Position numbers and translations under genes: made by a program. From Rhodocyclales bacterium (GTDB taxonomy: Bacteria; Pseudomonadota; Gammaproteobacteria; Burkholderiales; Rhodocyclaceae), in NCBI GenBank assembly GCA_016235745.1, contig JACRJA010000039.1, positions 22,264-86,263 of the forward strand: a stretch of 64,000 nt of DNA, in the 5' to 3' direction. Of this stretch, positions 52,311-62,683 are shown piece after piece (positions within the stretch are counted from its first letter, which is position 1; each line of letters starts with the position of its first letter). Below the pieces are notes generated by a model that saw only the letters and a program-made list of their open reading frames with translations, searched no databases and was not told the origin of the DNA.

Positions 52311-52676
52311 TCATTTCTTCTTGCCGGCGATGGTCTTGCGCGGACCTTTGCGGGTGCGCGCGTTGGTGCGGGTACGCTGTCCGCGCACGGGCAGTCCGCG
52401 GCGATGGCGCATACCACGATAGCAGCCCAAATCCATCAGCCGCTTGATGTTCATGGTGATCTCGCGCCGCAGGTCACCCTCGACCTTGTACTTGGCGACT
52501 TCCTCGCGCAAGCGCTCGAGCTCGGCCTCGGTCAGATCCTTGACCTTGGCCGTCGGCTGCACGCCCGCGGCCTCGCAAATCTTGCGGGCACGGGAACGAC
52601 CGATGCCGTAGATCGCCGTGAGGGCGATCTCGGTATGCTTGTGATTCGGGACATTCACCCCAGCGATACGGGCCAT
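52311..52676 (-). CDS. rpsM: 30S ribosomal protein S13
   Basis: 121-residue S13 of the 30S head. [19 protein letters not shown], the helix-two-turn-helix around [12 protein letters not shown], and the basic tail [20 protein letters not shown] are clear. The ATG at 52676 is chosen over one two codons upstream to give the conserved MARIAGVN start. It begins the alpha operon after a 54-base gap from rpmJ. Confidence 0.98.
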   Translation of the reverse strand: MARIAGVNVPNHKHTEIALTAIYGIGRSRARKICEAAGVQPTAKVKDLTEAELERLREEVAKYKVEGDLRREITMNIKRLMDLGCYRGMRHRRGLPVRGQRTRTNARTRKGPRKTIAGKKK

Positions 52677-52730
52677 CTGCACTCACCCCAAAAACGAAAT
52701 TCTCAAGTATAAAAGATTCGCGCCCCGGCT

Positions 52731-52844
52731 TCAACCTTGGCGTTGCTTGTGGCGCGCTTCCTTGCAAATGACCCGCACCACGCCCTTGCGCCGCACGATG
52801 CGGCAGTTGCGGCAGATCCGCTTCACGGAAGCTTGGACTTTCAT
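52731..52844 (-). CDS. rpmJ: 50S ribosomal protein L36
   Basis: 37-residue L36 starting [20 protein letters not shown]. The zinc ribbon is intact: C11, C14, C27 and a histidine near 32, so this is the zinc-binding C+ form. GGAG precedes the ATG. It lies between infA and rpsM, as in other betaproteobacteria. Confidence 0.96.
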   Translation of the reverse strand: MKVQASVKRICRNCRIVRRKGVVRVICKEARHKQRQG

Positions 52845-52863
52845 GGAGTTCTCCTTGGATTCT

Positions 52864-53082
52864 TCACTTGGAACGGAATACGATGCGACCGCGCGTGAGA
52901 TCGTACGGCGTGAGCTGCACCGTCACCTTGTCGCCGGGAAGAATGCGGATGTAGTGCATGCGCATCTTGCCCGAGATATAGCCGAGGATCACGTGACCGT
53001 TCTCGAGGCGCACGCGAAAAGTGGCATTGGGCAGCGTCTCGATCACCTCGCCCTGCATTTCGATGACGTCTTCCTTGGACAT
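52864..53082 (-). CDS. infA: Translation initiation factor IF-1
   Basis: 72-residue OB-fold factor that blocks the A site during initiation. It starts [20 protein letters not shown], contains [18 protein letters not shown] and ends [19 protein letters not shown]. Location between secY and rpmJ, not free-standing as in E. coli, is a betaproteobacterial trait. The gap to secY is three bases. Confidence 0.98.
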   Translation of the reverse strand: MSKEDVIEMQGEVIETLPNATFRVRLENGHVILGYISGKMRMHYIRILPGDKVTVQLTPYDLTRGRIVFRSK

Positions 53083-53085
53083 TCC

Positions 53086-54408
53086 TTACTTTCTCCGCAG
53101 CGCGCCGGTCTTGAAGTTTGCCTTCTTGAGCAAACTCTCGTACTGGTGCGACATCACGTACGACTGCACTTGCGTCATGAAATCCATCGTCACGACCACG
53201 ATGATGAGCAGCGACGTCCCGCCAAAGTAGAACGGCACGTTCCACTCGAGGATGAGGAACTCGGGAATCAGGCACACCAGGGTGATGTAGATCGCCCCGG
53301 CGAGCGTGAGCCGCATCAGCACCCGGTCGAGATACTTCGCCGTCTGTTCACCCGGCCGGATGCCGGGCACGAAGGCACCGCTCTTCTTCAGGTTCTCCGC
53401 CGTCTCTTTCGCATTGAAGACGAGCGCAGTATAGAAGAAGCAGAAAAAGACGATGGCCAAGGCATAAAGCAGGATATACACCGGCTGCCCCGGCGAGAGC
53501 GCCGCCGCGAGATCCCTCAGCCACGCGAAGCGATCACCCGCCCCGAACCACTGCGCGAGCGTGGCGGGGAAAAGGATGATGGACGAGGCGAAGATCGGCG
53601 GAATGACGCCGGCCATGTTGAGCTTCAAGGGCAGGTGCGAGCTCTGGCCGCCGTAGATCTTGTTGCCCACCTGCCGCTTGGCGTAATTGACCAGGATCTT
53701 GCGCTGCCCTTTCTCGACGAAGACGACGAAGGCCGTCACCAGCACCACCAGGGCGCAGACGAAGAGCGCCGAGAGTGGATGCATCGCGCCGCTCGAAACG
53801 AGCTCGAAGAGTCCGCCCAGCGCGTTTGGCAGACCAGCGGCGATCCCGGCGAAGATGATGAGCGAGATGCCGTTGCCGATGCCGCGCTCGGTGATCTGTT
53901 CACCCAGCCACATGAGGAACATGGTCCCCGTGACCAGCGTCACCACCGTGACGAAGCGAAACATCAATCCCGGCTCGAGCACCAGGCCCGGCTGGGATTC
54001 GAGCGCGACCGCGATCCCCAAGCCCTGCATCAGCGCCAGCGCCACCGTGCCGTAGCGGGTGTACTGGGTGAGCTTGCGCCGCCCCGCTTCGCCTTCTTTC
54101 TTCAATGCTTCGAGCGCGGGAAAGGCGTAGGACATGAGCTGCACGATGATCGAGGCCGAAATGTACGGCATGATCCCGAGCGCGAAGATCGTGAAGCGCG
54201 ACAGCGCCCCGCCGGAGAAGAGGTTGAAGACGCCGAGGATGCCGCCGCCCTGCGTCTGGAAGAGCTGGGCGAGCTTGGCCGGGTCGATACCCGGCACGGG
54301 AATGTGCGCGCCGATACGGAAAACGACCAGCGCTCCCAGCAAGAACCAGAGGCGGCGTTTCAGATCGGCGAACTTCCCGACCGAGGCGTGTTGGGTCGCT
54401 TTGGTCAC
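53086..54408 (-). CDS. secY: Protein translocase subunit SecY
   Basis: 440-residue channel of the Sec translocon with ten helices. Family segments are [17 protein letters not shown] (after the plug), [20 protein letters not shown], and the basic cytoplasmic loop around [19 protein letters not shown] that docks SecA and ribosomes. It sits between rplO and infA at the end of the spc block. Confidence 0.98.
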   Translation of the reverse strand: MTKATQHASVGKFADLKRRLWFLLGALVVFRIGAHIPVPGIDPAKLAQLFQTQGGGILGVFNLFSGGALSRFTIFALGIMPYISASIIVQLMSYAFPALEALKKEGEAGRRKLTQYTRYGTVALALMQGLGIAVALESQPGLVLEPGLMFRFVTVVTLVTGTMFLMWLGEQITERGIGNGISLIIFAGIAAGLPNALGGLFELVSSGAMHPLSALFVCALVVLVTAFVVFVEKGQRKILVNYAKRQVGNKIYGGQSSHLPLKLNMAGVIPPIFASSIILFPATLAQWFGAGDRFAWLRDLAAALSPGQPVYILLYALAIVFFCFFYTALVFNAKETAENLKKSGAFVPGIRPGEQTAKYLDRVLMRLTLAGAIYITLVCLIPEFLILEWNVPFYFGGTSLLIIVVVTMDFMTQVQSYVMSHQYESLLKKANFKTGALRRK

Positions 54409-54423
54409 GACGGGCTACCCACT

Positions 54424-54861
54424 TCAGGCGTCGACGAGGGTGCCGCCGGCCGCCTCGATCGCGTTCCTGGCACCTTTGGTGGCGGCGATGCCGCGCAGGG
54501 TGAGTTTGCGCGTGAGCGAACCGGCGAGGATCACCTTGGCCGCCTTGGCCGCGCGCGGCACTACACCCGCCTGCTTGAGCACCACGAGATCGATGTCATC
54601 GACCGGGAGGCGCTCGAGGTCGGAGAGGCGCACTTCGGCGACGTCGCCGGCCGTGAGCGAGACGAAGCCCCGCTTGGGCAAGCGCCGCTGCAGCGGCATT
54701 TGACCGCCCTCGAAGCCGACCTTGTGGAAGCCCCCCGAGCGCGATTTCTGGCCCTTGTGGCCGCGGCCGCAGGTCTTGCCCAGACCGGAGCCGATGCCGC
54801 GCCCGACGCGCTTCTTCGCCTTCTTGGCCCCCGCGGCCGGTTGAATGGTGTTGAGTTGCAT
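54424..54861 (-). CDS. rplO: 50S ribosomal protein L15
   Basis: 145-residue L15. Glycine-rich N-terminus [20 protein letters not shown], then [18 protein letters not shown], and a globular C-terminal domain. It follows rpmD by three bases and precedes secY. Confidence 0.98.
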   Translation of the reverse strand: MQLNTIQPAAGAKKAKKRVGRGIGSGLGKTCGRGHKGQKSRSGGFHKVGFEGGQMPLQRRLPKRGFVSLTAGDVAEVRLSDLERLPVDDIDLVVLKQAGVVPRAAKAAKVILAGSLTRKLTLRGIAATKGARNAIEAAGGTLVDA

Positions 54862-54864
54862 GTG

Positions 54865-55047
54865 TCAGCCCTCTACCTTCAGGAGATAAGAGACCTTGGC
54901 GATCATGCCGCGCACCTGCGGCGTGTCGGCCAGTTCCACCGTGTGGTTGAGGCGGCGCAGGCCGAGCCCGCGCACGGTGGCGCGATGATCCTTGCGGGTG
55001 CCGATCAGCGACTTGATCAGCGTCACCTTGACTTTATCGTTCGCCAT
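54865..55047 (-). CDS. rpmD: 50S ribosomal protein L30
   Basis: 60-residue L30: [20 protein letters not shown], then [20 protein letters not shown]. Normal bacterial length. It lies between rpsE and rplO with gaps of three bases on either side. Confidence 0.97.
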   Translation of the reverse strand: MANDKVKVTLIKSLIGTRKDHRATVRGLGLRRLNHTVELADTPQVRGMIAKVSYLLKVEG

Positions 55048-55050
55048 GGC

Positions 55051-55575
55051 TCACTCCACGATTTCTTCGATGGTCTTGCCGCGCTTGGCGGCGAGCTCGG
55101 AGGGGCGGCGGGTGGCCGTCAACCCCTTGATCGTGGCGCGCACGACGTTGTACGGATTGGTCGAGCCGACGATCTTGCAGATGACGTCTTTGACGCCCAT
55201 CACCTCGAACACCGCGCGCATCGCGCCGCCGGCGATGATCCCGGTCCCCGGAGGGGCGGATTTCATCATCACCGTGGAGGCGCCGTGCTTGGCGATCACC
55301 GTGTGCTGGATCGTGCCGTTTTTCAGGGGCACCTTGACCATGCTGCGCCGGGCCGACTGCATCGCCTTCTGCACCGCCACGGGCACTTCGCGCGCCTTGC
55401 CCTTGCCCATGCCGATGCCGCCGTCACCGTCACCGACGACCGTCAGCGCCGCAAAGCTCAGAATGCGGCCGCCCTTGACGGTCTTGCTGACGCGGTTGAT
55501 CGACACCATCTTTTCATTGAGCTCGTCCTGCCGCTCCTCCGCAGGCCGCCGCTTGTCTTGCTGATTCCTGGCCAT
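55051..55575 (-). CDS. rpsE: 30S ribosomal protein S5
   Basis: 174-residue S5. The dsRNA-binding-like domain reads [20 protein letters not shown] and [18 protein letters not shown]; the C-terminal domain has [18 protein letters not shown] and [16 protein letters not shown]. The ATG at 55575 gives [10 protein letters not shown]; the longer frame is an rplR shadow. Confidence 0.98.
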   Translation of the reverse strand: MARNQQDKRRPAEERQDELNEKMVSINRVSKTVKGGRILSFAALTVVGDGDGGIGMGKGKAREVPVAVQKAMQSARRSMVKVPLKNGTIQHTVIAKHGASTVMMKSAPPGTGIIAGGAMRAVFEVMGVKDVICKIVGSTNPYNVVRATIKGLTATRRPSELAAKRGKTIEEIVE

Positions 55576-55588
55576 CGCTTTTCCCGTA

Positions 55589-55942
55589 TCAGAATTTGAG
55601 CCCGGCTTCGCGCGCGGCCTCAGCCAAGGCTTGCACGCGACCATGATAGAGATACCCCGAGCGATCGAACGCGACCGTCTCGATGCCGATCGCCTTGGCC
55701 TTCTCGGCGATGGCGCGGCCGACGAGCGCCGCAGCGGCCTTGTTGCCGCCATTGCTCACTTTTTCGCGCAGGTCCTTGTCCAGCGTGGACACCGCAGCGA
55801 GGACGCGCGAACGGCAAGGGGAAATGATCTGGGCGTAGATGTGCGAGTTGGAACGGTAGACCGTCAGACTCGGCACCTTCAGCTGCGCGATCTTCGCCCG
55901 GGTTTTGCGGGCGCGGCGCAGACGTGCAAGTTTCTTGTTCAT
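55589..55942 (-). CDS. rplR: 50S ribosomal protein L18
   Basis: 117-residue L18, which binds 5S rRNA with L5 and L25. Basic N-terminus [18 protein letters not shown], then [17 protein letters not shown] and the C-terminal [20 protein letters not shown]. It lies between rplF and rpsE. Confidence 0.98.
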   Translation of the reverse strand: MNKKLARLRRARKTRAKIAQLKVPSLTVYRSNSHIYAQIISPCRSRVLAAVSTLDKDLREKVSNGGNKAAAALVGRAIAEKAKAIGIETVAFDRSGYLYHGRVQALAEAAREAGLKF

Positions 55943-55954
55943 GATCGAATGCCC

Positions 55955-56488
55955 TTATTTCTTCTTGGTCTCTTTCAAGACCACGATTTCATCCGCATAG
56001 CGCACGCCCTTGCCCTTGTAAGGCTCCGGCGGACGATAGGCGCGGATCTTGGCGGCTTGCTGACCGAGCTGCTGCTTGTCGGCCCCTTTGAGAATGATCT
56101 CGGTGGGCTGAGGCACTTCGGCCTTGATGCCGGCAGGCAGCTCGTGTTCGATCGGATGCGAGTAGCCCAAGGCAAGGTTCAGTTTGTTGCCCTGGAGCTG
56201 CGCCCGGTAGCCCACGCCGACCAGGGTGAGACGACGCTCGAACCCCTTGGCCACGCCATGCACCATGTTGGCGAGGATGGCACGGGCGGTGCCGGCCTGG
56301 GCATCGCTGCCAGGAAGTTTCTCGTCGGCCTCACAGCGCAGGACGTTGCCTTCCCTGACGATGCGCACGGCCGGATTGAAGGCAAACTCGAGCGCACCGA
56401 GCGGTCCCTTGACCGCCACGCGGCTGCCGTCGATCTTCACCTCGACGCCGCCTGGAACCTCGACCGGTTGTTTTGCGATACGCGACAT
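55955..56488 (-). CDS. rplF: 50S ribosomal protein L6
   Basis: 177-residue L6 with two repeated domains. Start MSRIAKQPVEVPGGVEVKID; C-terminal signature PEPYKGKGVRYADEIVVLKE, where the family has PEPYKGKGIRY. It binds near the GTPase centre. The gap to rpsH is 11 bases. Confidence 0.98.
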   Translation of the reverse strand: MSRIAKQPVEVPGGVEVKIDGSRVAVKGPLGALEFAFNPAVRIVREGNVLRCEADEKLPGSDAQAGTARAILANMVHGVAKGFERRLTLVGVGYRAQLQGNKLNLALGYSHPIEHELPAGIKAEVPQPTEIILKGADKQQLGQQAAKIRAYRPPEPYKGKGVRYADEIVVLKETKKK

Positions 56489-56499
56489 CTCGATCTCCC

Positions 56500-56895
56500 T
56501 TAGGCGACGTAACAGAGCACTTCGCCGCCGACCTGTGCCTTGCGGGCGGCCCGATCGGTCATCACCCCTTTGGGGGTCGACACGATGGCCACGCCCAGGC
56601 CGTTCATGACCTTGGGCAGCTCGGCAACCGGACGATAGATGCGGCGACCGGGACGAGAGACCCGCTCGATGTGTTCGATCACGGGACGACCGGCGTAGTA
56701 TTTGAGATTCAACACCAGGGTCGACTTCGGCCCTTCCTGGCGCACCTCAAACCCCTCGATATAGCCCTCTTCGTGCAGTACCCGGGCGATCGCGGCCTTG
56801 AGCTTGGAGCCAGGAACCTCGACGGTGGGCTTTTCCGCCTTCTGCGCATTACGGATGCGCGTCAACATATCGGCGATCGGATCAGACATGCTCAT
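56500..56895 (-). CDS. rpsH: 30S ribosomal protein S8
   Basis: 131-residue S8, a primary 16S binder and the usual spc-operon repressor. [14 protein letters not shown], the [18 protein letters not shown] segment and the C-terminal [20 protein letters not shown] are present. The first ATG (56895) has a GGGAG site at eight bases; a second ATG two codons on is possible. Confidence 0.98.
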   Translation of the reverse strand: MSMSDPIADMLTRIRNAQKAEKPTVEVPGSKLKAAIARVLHEEGYIEGFEVRQEGPKSTLVLNLKYYAGRPVIEHIERVSRPGRRIYRPVAELPKVMNGLGVAIVSTPKGVMTDRAARKAQVGGEVLCYVA

Positions 56896-56907
56896 CTTCG
56901 GACTCCC

Positions 56908-57213
56908 TTACCAGCTCGCCTTGGTCATGCCGGGGACTTCGCCGCGGAAGGCCATCTCGCGCAGCTTGTGACGGCACAGCCCGAATTTGCGGAAGGTTCC
57001 GCGCGGACGGCCGGTGATGGCGCAGCGGTTGCGCAGCCGCGTGGGACTGGCGTTGCGCGGCAGCTGCTGCAGCTCGAGGCGCGCTTGCATGCGCTCCTCT
57101 TCGGACAGACTCATGTCCTGGATTTTGGCGAGCAGCGCTTCACGCTTGGCCGCGTACTTGGCCACGAGCTTGCGACGCTTTTCCTCGCGGTTGATCATCG
57201 ATTTCTTTGCCAT
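56908..57213 (-). CDS. rpsN: 30S ribosomal protein S14
   Basis: 101-residue S14 of the long, zinc-free (C-) type: [20 protein letters not shown], then [20 protein letters not shown] and the end [11 protein letters not shown]. Only two cysteines remain, so no zinc ribbon. It lies between rplE and rpsH. Confidence 0.98.
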   Translation of the reverse strand: MAKKSMINREEKRRKLVAKYAAKREALLAKIQDMSLSEEERMQARLELQQLPRNASPTRLRNRCAITGRPRGTFRKFGLCRHKLREMAFRGEVPGMTKASW

Positions 57214-57220
57214 GTCAGCC

Positions 57221-57760
57221 TCAATTCCGGAAGGGAAATTTGAACGCGGCCAGCAGCGCCTTGGCCTCTTCGTCGGTCTTCGCCGTGGTCGTGATCGTGA
57301 TGTTCATGCCGCGCAGCGCATCGACCTTGTCGTATTCGATTTCCGGAAAGATGATCTGCTCGCGCACCCCGAGGTTGTAGTTGCCACGGCCATCGAACCC
57401 CTTTCCGCCCACGCCGCGAAAGTCACGCACACGCGGCAGCGCGATGGAAATGAGCCGATCGAGGAACTCGTAGGCACGCTCCCCGCGCAGGGTCACTTTG
57501 CAGCCGATGGGATAGCCCTCGCGGATCTTGAAGCCGGCAATCGACTTGCGCGCCTTGGTGATCACCGGCTTCTGGCCGGAGATGGCGGCAAGATCCTTCA
57601 CGGCATTTTCCAGAACCTTCTTGTCGGCCACCGCCTCACCCACACCCATGTTGAGCGTGATCTTGGTGATGCGCGGCACTTCCATGATCGACTTGTAGCC
57701 GAACTTGCTGATGAGTTCGGGCACGATCTTTTCTTTGTACTGTTGCAGCAACCGGGCCAT
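57221..57760 (-). CDS. rplE: 50S ribosomal protein L5
   Basis: 179-residue L5, part of the 5S RNP and in contact with P-site tRNA. Segments [38 protein letters not shown] and [18 protein letters not shown] are typical. It follows rplX by nine bases. Confidence 0.98.
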   Translation of the reverse strand: MARLLQQYKEKIVPELISKFGYKSIMEVPRITKITLNMGVGEAVADKKVLENAVKDLAAISGQKPVITKARKSIAGFKIREGYPIGCKVTLRGERAYEFLDRLISIALPRVRDFRGVGGKGFDGRGNYNLGVREQIIFPEIEYDKVDALRGMNITITTTAKTDEEAKALLAAFKFPFRN

Positions 57761-57769
57761 GTTCGCTCC

Positions 57770-58087
57770 TTAGACATCCACCAATTCGCCGGTGCTCTTG
57801 AAGAAGCGCACCTTGCGGCCGTCTTCCAGCACCCGAATCCCGACCCGGTCGGCTTTCTGGGTCTGCGGATTGAACAAGGCGACGTTGGAGATGTGGATCG
57901 GCATCTCTTTTTCGACGATGCCGCCGGGGATTCCGCGCAAGGGATTGGGGCGCACGTGCTTCTTGACGCGATTGATGCCCTCGACGATAAGCTTCTCGTC
58001 GTCGACGCGGCGCGCGACCACCCCCCGGCGCCCTTTGTCTTTGCCGGCGATCACGATCACCTGATCGCCCTTACGGATCTTCTTCAT
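57770..58087 (-). CDS. rplX: 50S ribosomal protein L24
   Basis: 105-residue L24, an assembly initiator. The KOW motif is [20 protein letters not shown]; later [18 protein letters not shown] is conserved. It lies nine bases after rplN. Confidence 0.98.
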   Translation of the reverse strand: MKKIRKGDQVIVIAGKDKGRRGVVARRVDDEKLIVEGINRVKKHVRPNPLRGIPGGIVEKEMPIHISNVALFNPQTQKADRVGIRVLEDGRKVRFFKSTGELVDV

Positions 58088-58096
58088 TGCGACACC

Positions 58097-58465
58097 TCAG
58101 ATGACTTCGGGGGCGAGCGAGACGATCTTCATGAAGCGCTCGGTCCGCAGCTCGCGCGTGACGGGGCCAAAGATGCGCGTACCGATCGGCTCGAACTTGT
58201 TGTTGAGCAGCACGGCCGCATTGCCATCGAACTTGACGAGCGAACCGTCGGGGCGGCGCACGCCCTTGGCGGTGCGCACCACGACAGCGTTATACACGTC
58301 GCCTTTTTTCACGCGACCGCGCGGAGCAGCCTCTTTGATCGACACTTTGATGATGTCGCCGATATTGGCGTAGCGGCGCTTGGAGCCGCCAAGCACCTTG
58401 ATACACATAACCTTGCGCGCGCCGCTATTGTCGGCGACCTGCAAGAGGGTCTGCATCTGGATCAT
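58097..58465 (-). CDS. rplN: 50S ribosomal protein L14
   Basis: 122-residue L14. Start [20 protein letters not shown] and the signature [20 protein letters not shown] are exact for the family. The ATG at 58465 gives normal length; the 16 upstream codons belong to the leader. It is the first gene of the spc section, preceded by its own promoter and a 120-base leader. Confidence 0.98.
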   Translation of the reverse strand: MIQMQTLLQVADNSGARKVMCIKVLGGSKRRYANIGDIIKVSIKEAAPRGRVKKGDVYNAVVVRTAKGVRRPDGSLVKFDGNAAVLLNNKFEPIGTRIFGPVTRELRTERFMKIVSLAPEVI

Positions 58466-58585
58466 GAATTTCTCCAACTTATACCGCCAGCGCGGACAGT
58501 CTTGGACTCGCACGTTCGCCCGGCTTCATCGACGGAGGAACGGGAAAGCGAAGCGCCCCGCCGTACGACGGGGCGAGAGTCCAGC

Positions 58586-58614
58586 ACTATAACCGATGCG
58601 GCAGGAAAATGCAA
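58586..58614 (-). promoter_or_regulatory. Promoter of the spc section (before rplN)
   Basis: Leftward TTGCAT (58609-58614) and TATAGT (58586-58591), spacer 17. The start at about 58579 lies four bases before a CGCCCCG/CGGGGCG hairpin (58554-58575). E. coli also has its spc promoter between rpsQ and rplN. Confidence 0.75.
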
Positions 58615-58622
58615 GGGAAAAA

Positions 58623-58895
58623 TCAGGCCAACGCCGCCTTGGCGACGAGCCGGACGACTTTCCACGTCTTCGTCTTGGAGATCGGACGGCACTCTTCGAT
58701 TTCTACGATATCGTTGAGCGCGACGGCCGGATCCTCGCAGTGCGCATGGAATTTACGCGACTTGGTGACGATCTTCCCGTAGAGCGGATGCGCCACGCGA
58801 CGCTCCACCAGCACGGCGACGGTCTTGGCCCGGGCCGTACTCACGACCCGCCCGACCATACGCTGCCGGGTCTTGTTTTGCACTTCTTCGGTCAT
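58623..58895 (-). CDS. rpsQ: 30S ribosomal protein S17
   Basis: 90-residue S17, a 16S 5'-domain binder with an OB fold. [19 protein letters not shown] and [20 protein letters not shown] are conserved. It overlaps rpmC by four bases and ends the S10 section. Confidence 0.98.
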   Translation of the reverse strand: MTEEVQNKTRQRMVGRVVSTARAKTVAVLVERRVAHPLYGKIVTKSRKFHAHCEDPAVALNDIVEIEECRPISKTKTWKVVRLVAKAALA

Positions 58896-59089
58896 TTACG
58901 CACCCCTTTTTCCCGCAGCAGGGTCTTGATGCGGGCGATGTCACGCCGCGTGGCGCGCATCGCCGCGGTATTGGTCAGTTGCTGCGTCGCCTGCTGCATG
59001 CGCAGGGAGAATTGCGCCTTACGCAGCGCAATCAGTTCCTGCTCGAGCTCGGCAACGCTTTTTTCGCGCAGTTCCTTGGCTTTCATCAT
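58892..59089 (-). CDS. rpmC: 50S ribosomal protein L29
   Basis: 65-residue L29 near the exit tunnel. It is all-helical: [18 protein letters not shown], then [17 protein letters not shown] and [17 protein letters not shown]. Start and stop overlap rplP and rpsQ by four bases. Confidence 0.97.
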   Translation of the reverse strand: MMKAKELREKSVAELEQELIALRKAQFSLRMQQATQQLTNTAAMRATRRDIARIKTLLREKGVRK

Positions 59090-59505
59090 GCCGCTCCCAG
59101 CTTGCGGGTGACGAAGATGGTCTTGAAGGGCAGCTTGGCGGCCGCGAGCGCAAAGGCCTCGCGGGCGAGCGCTTCGCTCACGCCGTCCATCTCGTAGAGC
59201 ACCTTGCCCGGTTGGATCTCGGCGACCCAGTATTCGGGGTTCCCTTTCCCGCTTCCCATCCGGACTTCGGCCGGTTTTTTGGAGATGGGCTTGTCGGGGA
59301 ACACGCGAATCCAGATGCGTCCGCCGCGTTTGATGTGACGGGTCATGGCGCGCCGCGCCGCCTCGATCTGGCGGGCAGTCAGCCGCCCGCGACCGATGGC
59401 CTTGAGACCGAATTCACCGAAGGAAACGGAAGCCCCGCGTGTCGCCAGTCCCTTGTTGCGGCCCTTCTGGACCTTGCGGAATTTAGTTCGTTTCGGCTGC
59501 AGCAT
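59086..59505 (-). CDS. rplP: 50S ribosomal protein L16
   Basis: 139-residue L16, which shapes the A-site tRNA pocket. [40 protein letters not shown] and [20 protein letters not shown] match the family; the arginine in IWIRVF region is the site hydroxylated in E. coli. The first 23 bases overlap the end of rpsC. Confidence 0.98.
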   Translation of the reverse strand: MLQPKRTKFRKVQKGRNKGLATRGASVSFGEFGLKAIGRGRLTARQIEAARRAMTRHIKRGGRIWIRVFPDKPISKKPAEVRMGSGKGNPEYWVAEIQPGKVLYEMDGVSEALAREAFALAAAKLPFKTIFVTRKLGAA

Positions 59506-60268
59506 CGCCCACTCCCGAAGTTACGTTCGCTTTGGCGGCGCGGGTGCGACGACCACGACGCGCGCCCTCTCCTTCTTCGCGACGGCCCCGCGAAGGACGC
59601 CGGGCTTCCCGTTCGACGGGCTCCTGCGGCGCCTGGTTGCGCGCCAGGATGTCGCCTTTGTAGAGCCAGACCTTGACGCCGATGATGCCGTAGGTGGTCT
59701 GCGCCTCGGCAAAACCGTAGTCGATGTCGGCGCGCAGCGTCTGCAGCGGCACCCGGCCTTCGCGATACCATTCGGAGCGCGCGATCTCGGCTCCGCCCAG
59801 ACGGCCGGAAGTCATGATCTTGATGCCTTTGGCGCCGAGCCGCATGGCGTTTTGCATCGCGCGCTTCATCGCCCGGCGGAACTGGATGCGCTTCTCGAGC
59901 TGGGTGGCGACCGACTCGGCGATGAGCTGCGCGTCGAGCTCGGGCTTGCGGATCTCTTCGATCGTGAGGTGCACCGGCACGCCCATGCGGCGGTTGAGAT
60001 CGGCCTTGAGCAGCTCGATGTCTTCGCCCTTTTTGCCGATGACCACGCCCGGACGGGCCGAGTGGATCGTGATCTTGGCGCTCTTGGCCGGCCGCTCGAT
60101 GACGATGCGGCTCACCGCGGCGTGCTTGAGCTTGTTCTTCAGGTAGCTGCGCACCTCGGCGTCCTGCTGCAGCAGGCGCGGAAAATCTTTGCTCGGCGCG
60201 AACCAGCGCGAAGCCCAGTCACGGGTGACGACGAGGCGAAAGCCGGTCGGATGGATTTTCTGTCCCAT
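59483..60268 (-). CDS. rpsC: 30S ribosomal protein S3
   Basis: 261-residue S3, at the mRNA entry. It begins [20 protein letters not shown]; the KH domain has [20 protein letters not shown] and the C-terminal domain [20 protein letters not shown]. The last 45 residues form an arginine-, alanine- and glycine-rich extension ([20 protein letters not shown]) longer than in E. coli S3 (233 residues). It overlaps rplP by 23 bases. Confidence 0.98.
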   Translation of the reverse strand: MGQKIHPTGFRLVVTRDWASRWFAPSKDFPRLLQQDAEVRSYLKNKLKHAAVSRIVIERPAKSAKITIHSARPGVVIGKKGEDIELLKADLNRRMGVPVHLTIEEIRKPELDAQLIAESVATQLEKRIQFRRAMKRAMQNAMRLGAKGIKIMTSGRLGGAEIARSEWYREGRVPLQTLRADIDYGFAEAQTTYGIIGVKVWLYKGDILARNQAPQEPVEREARRPSRGRREEGEGARRGRRTRAAKANVTSGVGDAAAETN

Positions 60269-60277
60269 GTTTGCTCC

Positions 60278-60607
60278 TTATTCTCCGACCGCGACGATGA
60301 TGTGCGCCGTGGGCTTGAGGATCTTCGCCCCGCGCCCTTTGGCCCGCGCCCGGAAGCGCTTGAGCACCACGCCTTTCTCGACCATGATGCGTTTGACCTT
60401 GAGCGTGTCGACGTCGGCACCGTCGTTGTGTTCGGCATTGGCGATGGCCGACAGCAGCGCCTTGCGGATCAGATGCGCACCTTTCTGCGGGCAGAACGCG
60501 AGAATGTCGAGCGCCTGCGCCACCGGCTTGCCGCGGATGAGGTCGGCGACGAGTCGGCCTTTCTGGGGAGAAAGGCGTACGCCGCGCACGATAGCCTTGG
60601 TTTCCAT
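60278..60607 (-). CDS. rplV: 50S ribosomal protein L22
   Basis: 109-residue L22, whose beta hairpin lines the exit tunnel. [38 protein letters not shown] and the hairpin region [20 protein letters not shown] are clear. It lies nine bases before rpsC. Confidence 0.98.
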   Translation of the reverse strand: METKAIVRGVRLSPQKGRLVADLIRGKPVAQALDILAFCPQKGAHLIRKALLSAIANAEHNDGADVDTLKVKRIMVEKGVVLKRFRARAKGRGAKILKPTAHIIVAVGE

Positions 60608-60625
60608 ATCCTGTATCCTCGAGCG

Positions 60626-60901
60626 TTAGCGTTTGGCCTTCTTGCCCGCGGCGTGCCCTCGAAAGGTGCGGGTGAAGGAGAATTCGCCGAGTTTGTGCCC
60701 GACCATCGCCTCGGTGATGAAGACCGGGACGTGCTGCCGGCCGTTGTGCACCGCGAACGTCAGCCCGATGAACTCAGGCAGGATCGTGGAGCGACGAGAC
60801 CAGGTCTTGATCGGACGCTTGTCGTTGGTCGCGCGACTTTGCTCGACCTTCTTGAGCAGATGGGCATCGACGAACGGCCCTTTTTTGACTGAACGTGCCA
60901 T
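60626..60901 (-). CDS. rpsS: 30S ribosomal protein S19
   Basis: 91-residue S19 of the 30S head. [40 protein letters not shown] and [19 protein letters not shown] are conserved. It lies 10 bases after rplB. Confidence 0.98.
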   Translation of the reverse strand: MARSVKKGPFVDAHLLKKVEQSRATNDKRPIKTWSRRSTILPEFIGLTFAVHNGRQHVPVFITEAMVGHKLGEFSFTRTFRGHAAGKKAKR

Positions 60902-60911
60902 GGCTTACCCC

Positions 60912-61739
60912 TTAACGCTTGTGCCGGCGCTGGACGATCATGTTGTCCGTGCGCTTGTTGCGGCGAGTGCGATATCCCTTGGTCGGCTGACCCCACGGGC
61001 TGCGCGGCACGCCGCCCTCGCCGGTGCGCCCTTCGCCGCCGCCGTGCGGGTGGTCGATCGGGTTCATCGCCACGCCGCGTACGGTCGGGCGGATCCCGCG
61101 CCAGCGCGAAGCGCCGGCCTTGCCGAGTTTTTCCAGCGAATGCTCGCCGTTGCCGACCTCGCCGATGGTGGCGCGGCACTCGACGTGGACCTTGCGCACC
61201 TCGCCCGAGCGCAGCCGCACCTGGGCATAGGCGCCTTCACGCGCGACGAGCTGCACCGACGCCCCGGCGGCTCGGGCGAGCTGCCCGCCCTTGCCCGGCA
61301 CGAGCTCGACATTGTGCAGCGTCGAGCCCACGGGGATGGAGCGGATCGGCAGCGCGTTGCCGGGCTTGATCGGCGCCTGCGGGCCGCTCATCACCGTCTG
61401 CCCCACCGTCAGCCCTTTCGGCGCGAGGATGTAACGGCGCTCGCCGTCGGCGTAGCACAGCAGCGCGATATGCGCCGAACGGTTCGGATCGTATTCGATG
61501 CGCTCGACCTTGGCCGGAATGTTGTCCTTGTTGCGGCGAAAGTCGACGATGCGGTAGAACTTCTTGTGCCCGCCGCCCTTGTGCCGCGTCGTGATGCGTC
61601 CGGCGTTGTTGCGGCCCGCCAGGCGCGTCATCGCTTCGACGAGCGAGGGATACGGCCGCCCCTTGTAGAGTTCCTTGTTGACGACCCGCACCATGGCCCG
61701 GCGGCCGGGCGAAGTCGGTTTCATCTTGATCACTGCCAT
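60912..61739 (-). CDS. rplB: 50S ribosomal protein L2
   Basis: 275-residue L2, needed for subunit joining and peptidyl transfer. [40 protein letters not shown] and the key histidine in [19 protein letters not shown] are present. It follows rplW by six bases. Confidence 0.98.
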   Translation of the reverse strand: MAVIKMKPTSPGRRAMVRVVNKELYKGRPYPSLVEAMTRLAGRNNAGRITTRHKGGGHKKFYRIVDFRRNKDNIPAKVERIEYDPNRSAHIALLCYADGERRYILAPKGLTVGQTVMSGPQAPIKPGNALPIRSIPVGSTLHNVELVPGKGGQLARAAGASVQLVAREGAYAQVRLRSGEVRKVHVECRATIGEVGNGEHSLEKLGKAGASRWRGIRPTVRGVAMNPIDHPHGGGEGRTGEGGVPRSPWGQPTKGYRTRRNKRTDNMIVQRRHKR

Positions 61740-61745
61740 GATGGT

Positions 61746-62048
61746 TTACTCCCCGGCCATGAAGCTGAGCTCTTGGCCCGGCTTGAGCGAGACGAAGGCT
61801 TTCTTCCAACCGGAACGACGGCCGGTGATGCGCCCCGTCCGCTTTTCCTTGCCATTGACGTTGAGCACCCGCACGCCCTGGACTTCGACTTCGAAGAGCT
61901 TTTCGACGGCGGCCTTGATCTCGGGTTTGGTCGCATCGGAAGCGACGCGGAACACCACCTGGTTGAGGCGCTCCCCGAGCATGGTGGCCTTCTCCGAGAT
62001 CTGCGGTCCGAGCAGAACCTGATAGAGGCGTTCTTCGCTGATCGTCAT
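61746..62048 (-). CDS. rplW: 50S ribosomal protein L23
   Basis: 100-residue L23, docking site for trigger factor and SRP at the tunnel exit. [20 protein letters not shown] and [20 protein letters not shown] are typical. The ATG at 62048 overlaps the rplD stop (ATGA); the longer frame is an rplD shadow. Confidence 0.98.
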   Translation of the reverse strand: MTISEERLYQVLLGPQISEKATMLGERLNQVVFRVASDATKPEIKAAVEKLFEVEVQGVRVLNVNGKEKRTGRITGRRSGWKKAFVSLKPGQELSFMAGE

Positions 62049-62671
62049 TGCCACATCTCCTCGAATTTGGCCACGGCGCCTTTGGTGAGCAACACTTTGG
62101 GGAAATGCACCAGCGCCACCGGGTCGGTTTCGTGCGCCGCCAGCACCAGCACGTCCTTGAGGTTGCGGCTGCCGAGCAGCAGGTTCTCGTCGAGTTCGTC
62201 GGTGACGAGCAGCACGCGGGTGCCGGCCAGCCCCATGTCCTTGATCTTCTGGGCGACGAGCTTGGTCTTGGGCGCTTCGACGCGGAAGTCGTCGATCACC
62301 GCCAAGCGGTCTTCCCGGGCGAGCTGCGACAGGATGGTGGCCATGGCCGCACGGAACATCTTGCGGTTGACCTTCTGCTTGAAGTTTTCCTCGGGCGAGC
62401 TCGGAAAGATCTTGCCGCCATGCCGCCACAAGGGGCTGGAGCTCATCCCGGCGCGCGCGCGGCCCGTGCCTTTCTGTCGCCACGGCTTGCGGGTGGAATG
62501 ATGCACCTGCGAGCGGTCTTTCTGGGCGCGCGTGCCTTGCCGGGCATTGGCCTGATAGGCGACCACGACCTGATGCACCAGCGCCTCGTTGTAGGGGCGG
62601 GCGAAGAGCGTATCGGAGACCTGCGCGGTTCCGGCAGGCTCGCCCTGCGCATTCAATAGCTTGAGTTCCAT
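62045..62671 (-). CDS. rplD: 50S ribosomal protein L4
   Basis: 208-residue L4, whose loop reaches the exit tunnel ([20 protein letters not shown]). In E. coli L4 represses the S10 operon by transcription attenuation and translation block. The ATG at 62671 has GAGGTG five bases upstream; an in-frame GTG two codons earlier is less likely. A terminator-like hairpin lies upstream of rplC, the gene before it. Confidence 0.98.
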   Translation of the reverse strand: MELKLLNAQGEPAGTAQVSDTLFARPYNEALVHQVVVAYQANARQGTRAQKDRSQVHHSTRKPWRQKGTGRARAGMSSSPLWRHGGKIFPSSPEENFKQKVNRKMFRAAMATILSQLAREDRLAVIDDFRVEAPKTKLVAQKIKDMGLAGTRVLLVTDELDENLLLGSRNLKDVLVLAAHETDPVALVHFPKVLLTKGAVAKFEEMWQ

Positions 62672-62683
62672 ATCCACCTCGCC

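Noticed and set aside
52747..55599. 950-codon plus-strand frame opposite infA, secY, rplO, rpmD and rpsE
   Set aside because: Antisense shadow in GC-rich DNA; its translation is low-complexity His/Arg/Asp-rich and the minus strand holds clear ribosomal genes.
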